Shown one piece after another: positions 26,764-36,801 of a stretch of 55,576 bases of DNA (positions within the stretch are counted from its first letter, which is position 1; each line of letters starts with the position of its first letter). A model generated the notes under the pieces. It was not told where the DNA came from, did not search any database, and worked only from the letters and a program-made list of their open reading frames with translations. This stretch comes from an uncultured Bacteroidales bacterium (lineage in GTDB: Bacteria > Bacteroidota > Bacteroidia > Bacteroidales > Bacteroidaceae): contig CADAJV010000012.1 in assembly GCA_902788275.1 (NCBI GenBank), forward strand, positions 1 to 55,576, in the 5' to 3' direction. The position numbers and the translations under genes were made by a program.

Positions 26764-27339
26764 TTATTTGTTCAGAAATTCTGTCAGTTTGGCTACGGCA
26801 CGGGCACGGTGGCTGATATGGTTTTTGACATCTTCGCCCAACTGAGCAAAGGTCTTGCCTGTATCTTCTGGAATGAAGACGGGGTCATAGCCGAACCCCT
26901 TGTCACCCATTGGCTCCGTGGTTATGGTGCCGCGTACCTCGCCGCTGAAGAGATGCTCCTCGCCGTCCAGTATTAGGGCTATGGCAGTGCGAAACCGGGC
27001 ATTGCGGTTGTCCTTGCCCTTCATTTCGCGTAACAACTTGCGCATATTGGCCTGTGAGTCCTGGTTGTCGCCGGCATATCGAGCGGTGCGCACGCCAGGC
27101 TTGCCGTCCAAAGCTTCCACTTCCAGGCCGGTATCGTCGGCAAAGCAGTCATAGCCATAGTTGTCATAGACATAGTGAGCCTTAATCAAGGCATTACCCT
27201 CCAGAGTGTCTGCTGTTTCGGGGATATCGGTGTGGCATCCTATATCGCTGAGGCTTAAAACCTCGGTTTCATCGTGAAGAATGGCACGAATTTCCCGTAA
27301 TTTATGTTCGTTATTGGTGGCAAAGACTATCTTATCCAT
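26764..27339 (-). CDS. rdgB: XTP/dITP diphosphatase (RdgB/HAM1 family)
   Basis: This house-cleaning pyrophosphatase hydrolyses ITP, dITP and XTP so that deaminated purines are not built into nucleic acids. The 191-residue length is standard. Signatures are [12 protein letters not shown] at the N-terminus, the acidic [21 protein letters not shown], and the [10 protein letters not shown] and SHRARA motifs near the end. It sits between yitT and porZ on the minus strand with short gaps, consistent with co-transcription. Confidence 0.95.
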   Translation of the reverse strand: MDKIVFATNNEHKLREIRAILHDETEVLSLSDIGCHTDIPETADTLEGNALIKAHYVYDNYGYDCFADDTGLEVEALDGKPGVRTARYAGDNQDSQANMRKLLREMKGKDNRNARFRTAIALILDGEEHLFSGEVRGTITTEPMGDKGFGYDPVFIPEDTGKTFAQLGEDVKNHISHRARAVAKLTEFLNK

Positions 27340-27403
27340 TGTGGTTGTCAGAGTGAAGGCATATACCTATTTTTATAACGCGCGATAAAGCTTTTTATTA
27401 TCT

Positions 27404-28294
27404 CTATTTTCCTTTGATGCGATCGAAACCATTGCCAAAGACACCAACCACTTTGCTTTGCGAAACGAAGGCATTGGGGTCAAGGGTCTTGATAACGCGG
27501 AAAATAAACGGACTCTCCCTGCGGCGGGCCAGCACTACCAGCACCTTGTGCTGTTGTTTGGTGTACCATCCTTGACTGTCCAGTACTGTCACCCCGCGTC
27601 CCGTCTTGGCTATTTCGGCGGCTATTTCATCGTATTTGTCGGAGAAGATGAAGAATTGTACCGATTGGCGACCACGGTTCATCACATAGTCAATCATTGA
27701 GGTTTCGATAAACAGTGTGCAATAACCGTATATTAGCAACCTTACGTCATGGAACACCAAGAAACTGCTGGAGATAATCAGCAGGTCGGCAATCATGATG
27801 CCCTGACCGATGCTTATGTCTCGGTAGTGATTGACCACTGCGCCGACAATATCGGTACCGCCAGTGCTGCCGTTGCCGTTGAACACAAAGCCTAGGCCTA
27901 TACCCTCAATGATGGCACCGATGATGCAGGCCATAAACATGTCGTGCTCGCCCAAAATCTGTGGCAGCATGCCGTTCTCGTCACCAAACCATGCAGGGAT
28001 GGCCCACAGCACAAAGGTCATGAAGACTATGCCGTAGATGGTGTTGGCCATAAATTTGAACCCCAATATCTTCAAAGCCACAACAAGCAGCACGATATTG
28101 ATGACAAAGTATGTGACCGTCACTGGCAGTCCTGTGATGTAGAAAACGATAGCGGCCAAACCTGTAGTAGCGCCCGGAGTGATATGGTAGGGCAGCTGGA
28201 ATAAGGTAAATCCGATAGCGTACATGATAATGCCTATCGACATAAGGCTGACGTCATGGGCCATGTGGCGTAGGGATGGTTTCATTATATCCAT
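27404..28294 (-). CDS. YitT family membrane protein (DUF161/DUF2179)
   Basis: A 296-residue inner-membrane protein with about five to six hydrophobic helices in the first 200 residues (including LMSIGIIMYAIGFTLFQLP and the glycine-rich GNGSTGGTDIVG). It ends in a soluble DUF2179 domain from about residue 210 (VQFFIFSDKYDEI..ITxLD-like GVTVLDSQGWY). Function is unknown across the family. It follows leuS by 46 bases and precedes rdgB by 64 on the minus strand. The alternative ATG three codons in is equally plausible. Confidence 0.88.
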   Translation of the reverse strand: MDIMKPSLRHMAHDVSLMSIGIIMYAIGFTLFQLPYHITPGATTGLAAIVFYITGLPVTVTYFVINIVLLVVALKILGFKFMANTIYGIVFMTFVLWAIPAWFGDENGMLPQILGEHDMFMACIIGAIIEGIGLGFVFNGNGSTGGTDIVGAVVNHYRDISIGQGIMIADLLIISSSFLVFHDVRLLIYGYCTLFIETSMIDYVMNRGRQSVQFFIFSDKYDEIAAEIAKTGRGVTVLDSQGWYTKQQHKVLVVLARRRESPFIFRVIKTLDPNAFVSQSKVVGVFGNGFDRIKGK

Positions 28295-28340
28295 AGTGGT
28301 GGAGTATTAGCAGTAAGGAAAAAAAAGAAAGAGGTAGTGA

Positions 28341-31178
28341 TTACTTGAGAACTATATTTACGATTCGGTGGGGCACCACTATAACCTTGACAATCTGCTT
28401 ACCCTCGGTGTAGCGGGCTGTTGCCTCGGCCTCGAGGGCAGCCTTTTCAATGTCTTCCTTGCTGGCATCGGGCGCAAAGTCAAGGGTAAATCGTGTCTTG
28501 CCGTTAAAGGAGATGCTTAGTGTTTCGGTGTCCTCCTTGAGGTATTGTTCATCCACGTCTGGCCATGGTGCATCGCATACGGTGGTATGGTGGCCCAGCA
28601 CCTCCCATAGCTCTTCGCACAGATGAGGGGCAAATGGGGCGAGCAGTTCTACCAATTGCTCCAGAACAGCTTTGGAGCAGCATTTTTGCTGAGTCAGTTC
28701 GCCAACGCAAATCATAAAGGCACTGATGGCAGTGTTGTAGGAGAAGTTCTCTACATCTTGGCTTACCTTCTGTATAAGTTTGTTGATACTCTTGAGGCTT
28801 TCCTTGCTGGGCTCGGTGTCGCTAACCAACAGTTGTCCATCGCGGTTGTAGAAGAGACCCCATACTTTGCGTAGGAAACGGAAGCAGCCGTCAATGCCGT
28901 TGCTATCCCAGGGTTTTGACTGGCTGATGGGGCCGAGGAACATTTCGTAAAGCCTCAGCGTGTCGGCGCCGTAGCGCTCCACAATATAGTCGGGGTTCAC
29001 TACGTTGAACATGCTTTTTGACATTTTCTCAATGGCCCAGCCACAGATATATTTGCCGTCCTCCAGCACAAATGTGGCATCCTTATATTCGGGTCTCCAT
29101 GCTTTGAAGGCCTCAAGGTCCAACTGGTCGTTGCTTACGATGTTTACATCTACATGGATGGGTGTGGTGTCGTACTGGTCCTTTAGTCCGTATGACACAA
29201 AGGTATTGCTGTCTTTGATGCGATAGACAAAGTTGCTGCGGCCTTGAATCATGCCTTGATTGATAAGTTTCTGGAAAGGTTCTTCTTTGCAGCTGTATCC
29301 ATAGTCGAAGAGGAATTTGTTCCAGTATCGGCTATAGATAAGATGGCCTGTGGCGTGCTCTGAGCCTCCCACGTAGAGATCCACGTTCTGCCAGTATTCA
29401 TCAGCCTTCTTGCTTACCAAAGTCTCTGAGTTGTGTGGGTCCATATAGCGCAGATAGTAGGCTGACGAGCCAGCGAAGCCAGGCATGGTGCAGAGCTCCA
29501 GCGGAAAGACAGTCTTCTCGTCAATGAGAGCCTTGTCCACTATCTTGCGCCGAGCCTCGTCCCATGCCCATACTTGGGCGTTGCCCAGTGGTGGTTCGCC
29601 TGTCTCGGTGGGAAGGAAGTTCTCCACCTCGGGCAACTCTACAGGTAGGCATTCTTCGGGCACCATCTGCGGCACTCCGTTCTTGTAGTAAACAGGGAAT
29701 GGCTCGCCCCAGTAGCGCTGACGGCTGAAGATGGCGTCTCTCAGGCGATAGTTGACCTTTACACGGCCCAGGCCATGCTCTTTCACATATACTTTGGTAG
29801 CCTGTATGGCCTCCTTTACAGTCATACCATTGAGCACCAGATCGCAGTAAGGTTTCTTGCCAGCTGCCGGTGAGTTGCATACAATGCCCTCTTTGGCATC
29901 GTAGCTCTCTTCACTTACGTCAGCACCTTCAATCAACGGCACTATGGGCAGGCCGAAATGCTTGGCAAAGGCATAGTCGCGGCTGTCGTGAGCAGGCACT
30001 GCCATGATGGCTCCGGTGCCGTATCCAGCCAGCACATATTCGCTTATCCAGATGGGGTTCTTCTCGCCGGTGAAGGGGTTGATGGCATAGGAACCAGAAA
30101 AAACGCCGGTCACCTTGTGGTCTATCTGGCGTTCGCGCTCGGTACGGCCCTTTACATAAGTGAGATATTTCTCTACTTCACCCTTCTGCCCGGCGGTGGT
30201 CACCTTTTCTACCAGCTCGCTCTCGGGAGCTAACACCATAAATGTTACTCCAAACATGGTGTCGGCGCGGGTGGTGAAGATGGTAAACTCCTCATCGGTG
30301 CCAGCAATCTTAAAAATCACCTCAGCGCCTTCCGAGCGGCCGATCCAGTTGCGTTGAGTTTCCTTGATAGAGTCGCTCCATTCTATGGTGTCCAGCCCGT
30401 CCAGCAGTCGTTGAGCATAGGCGCTCACTCTGAGGCACCATTGGCGCATCTTTTTCTGCTCCACAGGGTAGCCGCCTCTAACGCTTACCCCATCTACCAC
30501 CTCATCGTTGGCCAGTACAGTTCCCAGTTTGGGACACCAGTTGACCATCGTCTCACCGAGGAAGGCCAGACGGTAGTTCATCAGCACATCGCTCTGCTCT
30601 TTCTCCGACATCTGCTGCCACTGGTTGGCGGTCAGGTATAGTTGCTCGGTCTGTGCCACTTCCAGACCTTCGGTGCCGTGGGCGTTGAGGTGCTCTATCA
30701 GTTTTTCTATGGGCAGAGCCTTCTGGTATTTCAGGCAGAAGAAAGAATTATACATCTTCTGGAAAGCCCACTGTGTCCAATGATAGTAGTCGGGGGTGCA
30801 AGTGCGCACCTCGCGGTCCCAATCGAAGCAAAAACCTATCTTGTCCAATTGCTCACGGTAACGGTCGATGTTTTGGAAAGTAGTCTTCTCTGGGTGTTGG
30901 CCGGTCTGTATGGCATATTGCTCTGCGGGCAGACCATAGGCATCGTAGCCCATAGGGTTCAGCACGTTATATCCCTTCTGGCGCTTAAATCGTGCATATA
31001 TGTCGCTAGCTATATAGCCCAGTGGATGCCCCACATGCAGACCGGCGCCGCTGGGGTAGGGAAACATGTTTAACACATAGAACTTCTTTTTGTTCTCGTC
31101 CTCTACAACGCGGTAAGTCTTGTGCTCTCTCCACCGCTGTTGCCATTTCTTTTCAATCTCCTGAAAATTGTAGTCCAT
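28341..31178 (-). CDS. leuS: Leucyl-tRNA synthetase
   Basis: LeuS charges tRNA-Leu and edits mischarged products through its CP1 domain. The 945-residue protein is full length. The HIGH-type motif is [14 protein letters not shown] near residue 42 and the KMSKS motif is in EKMSKSMFN. The editing domain carries the threonine-rich [10 protein letters not shown]. It is probably the first gene of the minus-strand cluster through tyrS. A -7 box TACCTTTG on the minus strand (plus positions 31238-31245) lies 60 bases upstream. Confidence 0.97.
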   Translation of the reverse strand: MDYNFQEIEKKWQQRWREHKTYRVVEDENKKKFYVLNMFPYPSGAGLHVGHPLGYIASDIYARFKRQKGYNVLNPMGYDAYGLPAEQYAIQTGQHPEKTTFQNIDRYREQLDKIGFCFDWDREVRTCTPDYYHWTQWAFQKMYNSFFCLKYQKALPIEKLIEHLNAHGTEGLEVAQTEQLYLTANQWQQMSEKEQSDVLMNYRLAFLGETMVNWCPKLGTVLANDEVVDGVSVRGGYPVEQKKMRQWCLRVSAYAQRLLDGLDTIEWSDSIKETQRNWIGRSEGAEVIFKIAGTDEEFTIFTTRADTMFGVTFMVLAPESELVEKVTTAGQKGEVEKYLTYVKGRTERERQIDHKVTGVFSGSYAINPFTGEKNPIWISEYVLAGYGTGAIMAVPAHDSRDYAFAKHFGLPIVPLIEGADVSEESYDAKEGIVCNSPAAGKKPYCDLVLNGMTVKEAIQATKVYVKEHGLGRVKVNYRLRDAIFSRQRYWGEPFPVYYKNGVPQMVPEECLPVELPEVENFLPTETGEPPLGNAQVWAWDEARRKIVDKALIDEKTVFPLELCTMPGFAGSSAYYLRYMDPHNSETLVSKKADEYWQNVDLYVGGSEHATGHLIYSRYWNKFLFDYGYSCKEEPFQKLINQGMIQGRSNFVYRIKDSNTFVSYGLKDQYDTTPIHVDVNIVSNDQLDLEAFKAWRPEYKDATFVLEDGKYICGWAIEKMSKSMFNVVNPDYIVERYGADTLRLYEMFLGPISQSKPWDSNGIDGCFRFLRKVWGLFYNRDGQLLVSDTEPSKESLKSINKLIQKVSQDVENFSYNTAISAFMICVGELTQQKCCSKAVLEQLVELLAPFAPHLCEELWEVLGHHTTVCDAPWPDVDEQYLKEDTETLSISFNGKTRFTLDFAPDASKEDIEKAALEAEATARYTEGKQIVKVIVVPHRIVNIVLK

Positions 31179-31321
31179 CAGTATATTTGTTTTGTTTTTT
31201 ACACAAAAAGAAAAGCCTTTGTTCGCTATTTAACGGACAAAGGTAACAAATAAATATGATTATGTCGCACTTTGATGCACAAAATCGTTCAATATATAGT
31301 CTTTTGGCAAAAAGCGTGCCG

Positions 31322-31951
31322 TTATTTTACCCTTATCAGTGTCAGGCCGTCGCGCATGGGGATGATAACTTTCTCTACCCTTTTGTCCAGGGCAATCTCT
31401 TCGTTGAAACGGCGTATTCCCAAAGTCTGAGTATCGCGGTCGTAGGCAGGGTCAATGATATGACCGTCCCATAGTGTGTTGTCGGCTAGAATGTATCCCC
31501 GAGGGTTGAGCAGATTGAGTGCAAGGGCGTAGTATTCGCAGTATTGGCGCTTATTGCCGTCAATGAATATAAGGTCGTATCCCAGCGGACTATCTTTTAA
31601 TTCTTGCAGAACATCACCGATGTGTAGCCTTACTTTGTCAGCCCATGGTGACTCCTCAATATTGCGACGGGTGAAGTCCTCTAGCTCATCGTTTATCTCG
31701 TAGGTGTCTATCAATGCTCCGTCGTCCAGTCCAGAAGCCATGCTCAGTGCCGAGTATCCTGTGTAAGTACCTATCTCCAGCACCCGGCGAGGGCGAATCA
31801 TCTCCACCAGCATCCTCAGTAGCACTCCTTGCAGGTGTCCCGAGGCCATGTGCCCCCTTACCTGATAGAGGTTGGTGGCACGCCACAGCCGATACAGGTA
31901 TGGGTGTTCACTGTCTATATGCTGCTCTATGTAGGCGGTCAGGTCCTGCAT
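31322..31951 (-). CDS. Class I SAM-dependent O-methyltransferase (Methyltransf_3 family)
   Basis: A 209-residue cytoplasmic methyltransferase. The SAM-binding motif is VLEIGTYTGYSALSMA, followed by DTYEIND, LHIGDVLQEL and the metal-site motif LIFIDGNKRQY, as in the COMT-like/YrrM group. Some members methylate small phenolics and others tRNA (TrmR), so the substrate stays open. Its ATG overlaps the aroQ stop by one base (TAATG), showing translational coupling with aroQ. Confidence 0.88.
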   Translation of the reverse strand: MQDLTAYIEQHIDSEHPYLYRLWRATNLYQVRGHMASGHLQGVLLRMLVEMIRPRRVLEIGTYTGYSALSMASGLDDGALIDTYEINDELEDFTRRNIEESPWADKVRLHIGDVLQELKDSPLGYDLIFIDGNKRQYCEYYALALNLLNPRGYILADNTLWDGHIIDPAYDRDTQTLGIRRFNEEIALDKRVEKVIIPMRDGLTLIRVK

Positions 31952-32370
31952 TACGAGTGGAGTATGGCCTCAATAGCCAGACGATAGGAATCCAGTCCAA
32001 ATCCACATATCACTCCCTTGCATCCGGCGGAGATCATGGAGTGGTGGCGAAATTCCTCCCTTTGATGTACATTGCTGATATGCACCTCTATCACTGGTGT
32101 GCTGACAGCTTTGATAGCGTCCAGCAGGGCAACTGATGTATGGGTGTAGGCACCAGCATTTAGTACGATTCCATCGAAGGAAAAGCCCACCTCATGAATC
32201 TTGTCCACCAGAACTCCCTCCGTGTTGCTTTGGAAGTATTCTATTTCTGCCTGTGGATACAGTTTGCGCAGGCTAGCAAGGTAGGACTCAAATCCTGTAC
32301 ATCCATACACTTCGGGCTCTCTTATACCCAGCAGGTTAAGGTTTGGACCGTTGATAATCTGTATTTTCAT
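31951..32370 (-). CDS. aroQ: Type II 3-dehydroquinate dehydratase
   Basis: This enzyme dehydrates 3-dehydroquinate to 3-dehydroshikimate in the shikimate pathway. The 139-residue length matches the dodecameric type II enzymes. The active-site loop is PNLNLLGIREPEVYG with the lid arginine and the catalytic tyrosine; NAGAYTHTSVAL, the catalytic histidine of EVHISN, and the arginine of VHQREEFRHHS are all present. It is translationally coupled to the downstream O-methyltransferase and diverges from xerD. Confidence 0.95.
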   Translation of the reverse strand: MKIQIINGPNLNLLGIREPEVYGCTGFESYLASLRKLYPQAEIEYFQSNTEGVLVDKIHEVGFSFDGIVLNAGAYTHTSVALLDAIKAVSTPVIEVHISNVHQREEFRHHSMISAGCKGVICGFGLDSYRLAIEAILHS

Positions 32371-32466
32371 AGGTCAGTGGCGTAATTTTCAGTTTTCAAA
32401 CACTAAATAATTCTTAATTCCTAAATTCTTAGTAATTTCGTGGCGAAATTAGGAAGAAAAAATCAT

Positions 32467-33453
32467 ATGAGCCCTATCAAGGAGCAAAATATTGATATTT
32501 TACAATCTCAGCGTAGTGCTAGGTGGCAGCGCTGGCAGCACGACTTGGTGCGTCCCTACCGCATTCACCTACAGTTGGAGCGTGGTCTTTCGCCTAACAC
32601 CCTTGATGCTTATATGCGCGACCTTGACAAACTCATCTCCTTCCTTGATATTGAGGGTATCGAGCCTCTGCAAATGACGATAGATACACTGCACACCTTT
32701 GCTGCAGGACTCTATGACATTGGCCTCGATGCGCGTTCGCAGAGCCGCATTCTCTCTGGGGTCAGGGCTTTCTGTAGGTTTCTGCTCCTCACAGGTCGTA
32801 CCGATAGTGACCCCAGCGAATTACTAGTGTCGCCTAAGATAGGTGTCCGCCTGCCTGAAGTACTCAGCGTTGAAGAGATAGACGCGCTCATTGCTGCCAT
32901 ACGACTTGACACCCGCGAGGGCCAGCGCAACAGAGCTATGATAGAGGTGCTCTATAGTTGTGGCTTACGTGTCAGCGAACTTTGTAATCTTAAGATTTCT
33001 GATCTTTATCTGGAGGAGGGTTTCATCAAGGTTAAGGGAAAGGGCTCCAAGGAACGGCTGGTACCTATATCGCCTAGAGCTATCAAGGAGTTGCGCCTTT
33101 ATTTTTTTGATCGTAACCAGTGGCAAATTCCGCCTGAGTATCAGGACTTTGTCTTTATCACGGTTAAGCGTGGCACACGCAACATTGGACGTATCATGGT
33201 TTTCCATCTCATCAAGGAACTGGCTGTCAAGGCAGGCATTCATAAAAATATCTCTCCTCATACACTGCGTCACTCTTTTGCAACCCATTTGCTGGAAGGT
33301 GGAGCCAATCTGCGTGCCATACAGGCTATGCTCGGCCATGAGAGCATAGCCACCACCGAGATATACACCCATATCGATCGCTCGCGCCTGCGTGAGGAGA
33401 TTCTTTTACACCATCCGCGCAACATGCATCGCGTGGACCAAGGCCGTCATTAA
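32467..33453 (+). CDS. xerD: Tyrosine recombinase XerD
   Basis: XerD acts with XerC at dif to resolve chromosome dimers. The N-terminal SAM-like core-binding domain (YRIHLQLERGLSPNTLDAYM) is followed by the catalytic domain with the RKHRHY residues: R in CGLRVSELCNL, K in KVKGKGSKERLVP, HTLRHSF, LGHESIATTEIYTHI. From the ATG at 32467 it is 328 residues. An in-frame GTG at 32440 overlaps the likely -7 box TAATTTCG (32433-32440) and is rejected as the start. It lies among core genes and not next to mobile DNA, so it is the housekeeping recombinase rather than an integrase. Confidence 0.93.
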   Translation: MSPIKEQNIDILQSQRSARWQRWQHDLVRPYRIHLQLERGLSPNTLDAYMRDLDKLISFLDIEGIEPLQMTIDTLHTFAAGLYDIGLDARSQSRILSGVRAFCRFLLLTGRTDSDPSELLVSPKIGVRLPEVLSVEEIDALIAAIRLDTREGQRNRAMIEVLYSCGLRVSELCNLKISDLYLEEGFIKVKGKGSKERLVPISPRAIKELRLYFFDRNQWQIPPEYQDFVFITVKRGTRNIGRIMVFHLIKELAVKAGIHKNISPHTLRHSFATHLLEGGANLRAIQAMLGHESIATTEIYTHIDRSRLREEILLHHPRNMHRVDQGRH

Positions 33454-33481
33454 AAATAATCATCCTAAAAAGAATATAGAT

Positions 33482-33940
33482 ATGGAAACACATCCGTGGC
33501 TTGTTGCTCGCAAACAAGTGTTAAATAATTACCGCCTTCCCGCCGAGGGAAAGGCCGAAGTAGAGTCTCTCTTTGCTCAGATGGAGAAGCTGGCTTCTGG
33601 GTGCGCCAATCAAGGTGTTTTTGAGCAGCAGTTGGCTGCCAGTCCCCTTAGTCAGGAATATAATAATTTGTTGACCAAGTATGCCAAGTTTTTTATGACC
33701 AATGACAAGACTACTGATGAGCAAGTACAGGACCTCCAGAAAATAGCAGCCCAAAGCGCTGCCCAGGAGCAAGTGGAGTCAATGGTCAAGCGTGAGCTTC
33801 ACACTGCCGCCATGCAGGCCTTGCCCGACGAGGTTCGTGAGTTTAAGTTTGGCGGTCTCCGCGTGGTGCCCGTCATAGGCCCCATCATTCAGTGGATAGA
33901 CAATATCAAGTGGATTTCACGCCTCTTTGGCCGTAAGTAG
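33482..33940 (+). CDS. Conserved-looking hypothetical protein
   Basis: A 152-residue soluble protein starts at the ATG 33482, 28 bases after xerD. It is largely alpha-helical and charged, with glutamine- and alanine-rich stretches (VQDLQKIAAQSAAQEQVESM) and a tryptophan-rich end (VVPVIGPIIQWIDNIKWISRLF) that might be a short amphipathic or membrane-associated helix. I recognise no domain. The longer frame from 33392 overlaps xerD and is not used. It is probably co-transcribed with xerD. Codon use looks like its neighbours. Confidence 0.75.
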   Translation: METHPWLVARKQVLNNYRLPAEGKAEVESLFAQMEKLASGCANQGVFEQQLAASPLSQEYNNLLTKYAKFFMTNDKTTDEQVQDLQKIAAQSAAQEQVESMVKRELHTAAMQALPDEVREFKFGGLRVVPVIGPIIQWIDNIKWISRLFGRK

Positions 33941-33949
33941 GTCATTACC

Positions 33950-35209
33950 CTACCGTGCAGCGGATTCTTTAGGTAGAGCCTTGTGACGCTTGCTCTCCGA
34001 GGCGCCTATCTTAACGAGTTTATTGGCAGCCACTATGATGCTCTGCCCGTTGTCTGATGTGCTTCGCTTTACTTCGTCAATGGCTTTTTGGGTGGTAGTG
34101 AGACAGTCTTCCACCCGCTGAAATCGCTCTGCAAAAATTTGAATCCTTTCCACAATGATATTGGCAGCATCAAAGATTTTCTGATGATTCTCCACCTGCT
34201 GTATTTGTTTCCAGCTTGTTTCCAGCACTCGCAGCAGAGCATAGAGATTATTGCTGCCGCAAATAATTACGTGTTTCTCATATGCCTCTTTATATAGTTG
34301 AGGCTCTGCCGATAGGGCCAGCTGCAGAGCGCTCTCACTAAACACGTACATTATCACGAAGTCCAACTTGTTGCCACATAAGTATTTAGAGTAGTCCTTG
34401 CGTGCCAACTCGTCTATGTGTTTGCGCACAGAGCTCACGTGTCTCTTTAGGGCTTCCTTGCGCAGTTGCTCGTTGTTGGTGATGTAGTAGTCTTTGAAGG
34501 CCGTCAGCGAAACTTTAGAGTCGATTATAATATCGCGTTTTTCAGGGAAGTGCAGGATTACGTCGGGCTGCAGTCGGTGCCCATCGTTGTCGGTAACAGC
34601 ATGGTCACGCTCGTCGCGCAGTGTTACTTGTTGCTCATATTGCAGCCCTTCCTCAAATCCCATGTCGTCCAGCAGTTGCTTCAGTCGCAGCTCACCGAAA
34701 TCACCCTGAGTCTTGCTCTCCCCCGACAGGGCCTGGGCTAGTCGGTCTGCTTTTTCGCCTACATCTTTGGCTTGCATCATGTTTGACTTTATGGCCGAGT
34801 CAAGACGCGACATGCTGTTGATATGCTCCAGAGTGGCCTTGTCTACCATCTCCTGCATGCGCTTTAATTCCGTCTGCAACGGGTCCACAATCTTTAATAG
34901 CTCTTGTCGGCTGGTAATTTCCAGCTGCTGCTGTCGCTTATGCAGAATATTCTCCGATGAACTGTTGATTTGTTCTTTCATCAGGGCCATCTGCTGCTCC
35001 AGCAGTTCTTTCTGGTCTTTCCTTAAGCGTTCCAGCTCGGCGGCATGCATGGCATGGAGTTCGGTGGTGCGCTGGTTGGCGTTATCAAGTTTAGTCTTGA
35101 GGACCCCGTTTTGATATTTCAGTTGCGAAATCCTGTTGTTGCATGTCATGGCAGCCACCACAGCCCCAATGGCAAGGCCTGTCAGTGTGAGGAGGATAGT
35201 TGTAATCAT
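33950..35209 (-). CDS. rmuC: DNA recombination protein RmuC
   Basis: RmuC is a PD-(D/E)xK-like protein that limits DNA inversions and is linked to recombination at replication forks. The 419-residue protein has an N-terminal membrane anchor (ITTILLTLTGLAIGAVVAAM), a long coiled coil (about 30-170), and the RmuC nuclease-like core with GDFGELRLKQLL, QPDVILHFPEKRDIIIDSKV and FSESALQLALS. It is transcribed toward the xerD-side gene, with convergent ends nine bases apart. Confidence 0.93.
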   Translation of the reverse strand: MITTILLTLTGLAIGAVVAAMTCNNRISQLKYQNGVLKTKLDNANQRTTELHAMHAAELERLRKDQKELLEQQMALMKEQINSSSENILHKRQQQLEITSRQELLKIVDPLQTELKRMQEMVDKATLEHINSMSRLDSAIKSNMMQAKDVGEKADRLAQALSGESKTQGDFGELRLKQLLDDMGFEEGLQYEQQVTLRDERDHAVTDNDGHRLQPDVILHFPEKRDIIIDSKVSLTAFKDYYITNNEQLRKEALKRHVSSVRKHIDELARKDYSKYLCGNKLDFVIMYVFSESALQLALSAEPQLYKEAYEKHVIICGSNNLYALLRVLETSWKQIQQVENHQKIFDAANIIVERIQIFAERFQRVEDCLTTTQKAIDEVKRSTSDNGQSIIVAANKLVKIGASESKRHKALPKESAAR

Positions 35210-35253
35210 CGTAAAGAAAAAGTTTGAGAAAGCGGCAGAGGAAAATTTGTATG

Positions 35254-35285
35254 CAAAAATAGTGTATTTTGTAATAGCAGTGCAA
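35254..35285 (-). promoter_or_regulatory. Bacteroidetes promoter for rmuC
   Basis: Read on the minus strand: TTG (plus 35283-35285), a 21-base spacer, then TATTTTTG (plus 35254-35261). The rmuC ATG is 44 bases further on. Confidence 0.55.
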
Positions 35286-35461
35286 GTAAATTTCCCTTTT
35301 TTTCAACATAAATAAATCGAGCTTATGACTATTCATTTAAAAACACGTAAATTTGCGTTCAAGAACATACCAATAACTGCTTGCCAATAACCACAGTGCC
35401 GCCAAATTGGATGTGCGGGCTCTCCTCCATACTAGACAAAATAATCAATGCAAAAAAGCCC

Positions 35462-36673
35462 ATGACCAACGAAGAGTATATCTCAGCCCATCAGTCTGAC
35501 GACGTGCGCCGACTGGCGCTGGCTTCCGTGCCAGAGGGCGTTGATGCTCGCTGGTGTCTGCAGCAGATAGAAGGTCGACAACTGGCTCGACGTAAGTTAC
35601 CCCTATGGGCGCAGACCGAGGGGGTATATTATCCGCCGCACCTCTCAATGGAGCAGTGTTCTAGTGAGATCACGGCCCTCTATAAGCGCAGGGTGGTGGA
35701 ACATCTGTTACCTGCCGTTGCTGACAGGCAGTCGATAGCTGATTTAACAGGGGGCTTCGGTGTAGATTTCTCGTATCTGGCTCCCATCTTTGCTAAGGCA
35801 TATTATTTCGAGCAGCAGCCAGAGCTATGTCACATCGCCAAACATAATTTTCCCCTGCTGGGGCTTACCGGTGCAGAGGTGATTAATGCTGATACTGCCG
35901 ATGTAGCTGTCTGGGCTCGACGCCACTATACATTATTATATATAGACCCTGCTCGTCGTGACGGTGTAGGGCGCAAGACGGTGGCCATTGAGGATTGCGT
36001 GCCCGATGTGACAACCATTCAGGAAGACCTTTTGGCAAATTCGCGCCTTGTGATGCTCAAGTTGTCGCCCATGCTTGATATCAGCATGGCCTTGCGTAGG
36101 CTACGCCACGTCAGCGAGATTCATGTTGTCAGCGTCAAGGGAGAGTGTCGGGAACTATTGCTAGTGTTGTCGTTATGCGGAGGCCCTCAGCAGATTACCT
36201 GTACCAACCTGCAGACAGCAGATCCCACCATATGCTGCATCGCTCAAGAAGCTTGGCTTACTCATGCCGAATGTACCGATGAAATGGGTGATTTTATATA
36301 TGAACCCAACGCATCGCTCCTTAAGGCAGGTGTGCAGGACTTTGTGGCCTTGCGCTATGGTTTGCTTAAACTCCATCGCGACAGTAATCTCTTTACCGGC
36401 TCTACCCTATGCCCCAGCTTTCCTGGCCGCATTTTCCGCGTTACTGCTGTCAGCCGTTTTGCAAAACACAACCTACGCCAGTTGCTTGCCGACGTGCAGC
36501 AGGCCAACCTCACTGTGCGCAATTTCCCGGCTACCGTGGCCGAACTGCGCAAACGGCTCAAGTTGCGTGAGGGCGGCGACACCTATCTGTTTGCTACAAC
36601 CTCCGCCAATGGTTCCCACATATTGATAAGATGTCATAAGGTAGTCAAAAACACCGACTATGATACCTTTTAA
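35462..36673 (+). CDS. Class I SAM-dependent methyltransferase with THUMP-like domain
   Basis: A 403-residue protein starting at the ATG 35462 (MTNEEYISAHQSDD). A SAM-binding core is clear: IADLTGGFGVDFSYLA, YYFEQQPEL, VINADTAD, and the catalytic-type YIDPARRDG. The C-terminal part (about 330-403: FPATVAELRKRLKLREGGDTYLF shortened) matches the THUMP-like tail of these proteins, suggesting RNA as substrate. Frames upstream to 35381 add nothing conserved. A -7 box TAAATTTG lies at 35348-35355. The exact target is unknown. Confidence 0.85.
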   Translation: MTNEEYISAHQSDDVRRLALASVPEGVDARWCLQQIEGRQLARRKLPLWAQTEGVYYPPHLSMEQCSSEITALYKRRVVEHLLPAVADRQSIADLTGGFGVDFSYLAPIFAKAYYFEQQPELCHIAKHNFPLLGLTGAEVINADTADVAVWARRHYTLLYIDPARRDGVGRKTVAIEDCVPDVTTIQEDLLANSRLVMLKLSPMLDISMALRRLRHVSEIHVVSVKGECRELLLVLSLCGGPQQITCTNLQTADPTICCIAQEAWLTHAECTDEMGDFIYEPNASLLKAGVQDFVALRYGLLKLHRDSNLFTGSTLCPSFPGRIFRVTAVSRFAKHNLRQLLADVQQANLTVRNFPATVAELRKRLKLREGGDTYLFATTSANGSHILIRCHKVVKNTDYDTF

Positions 36674-36688
36674 TTGCTAATTAATATG

Positions 36689-36696
36689 TATTTTTG
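36689..36696 (+). promoter_or_regulatory. -7 element upstream of the SpmAB-like gene
   Basis: TATTTTTG fits the Bacteroidetes -7 box and would give a 5' leader of about 100 bases that includes a small GCACAG/CTGTGC hairpin (36738-36754). No strong TTTG box is seen. Confidence 0.4.
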
Positions 36697-36801
36697 CATC
36701 TTATATGCCAATAATCATTAACTAATAACTGCTATATCGCACAGTGTGGCTGTGCGGCACCTCCCAGGCAGGTAACATATCTCAAACCTCAAAGATAATC
36801 G

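Noticed and set aside
32467-33453. Mobile-element integrase
   Set aside because: Size, motif pattern and core-gene context fit housekeeping XerD; no attachment repeats or cargo lie nearby.
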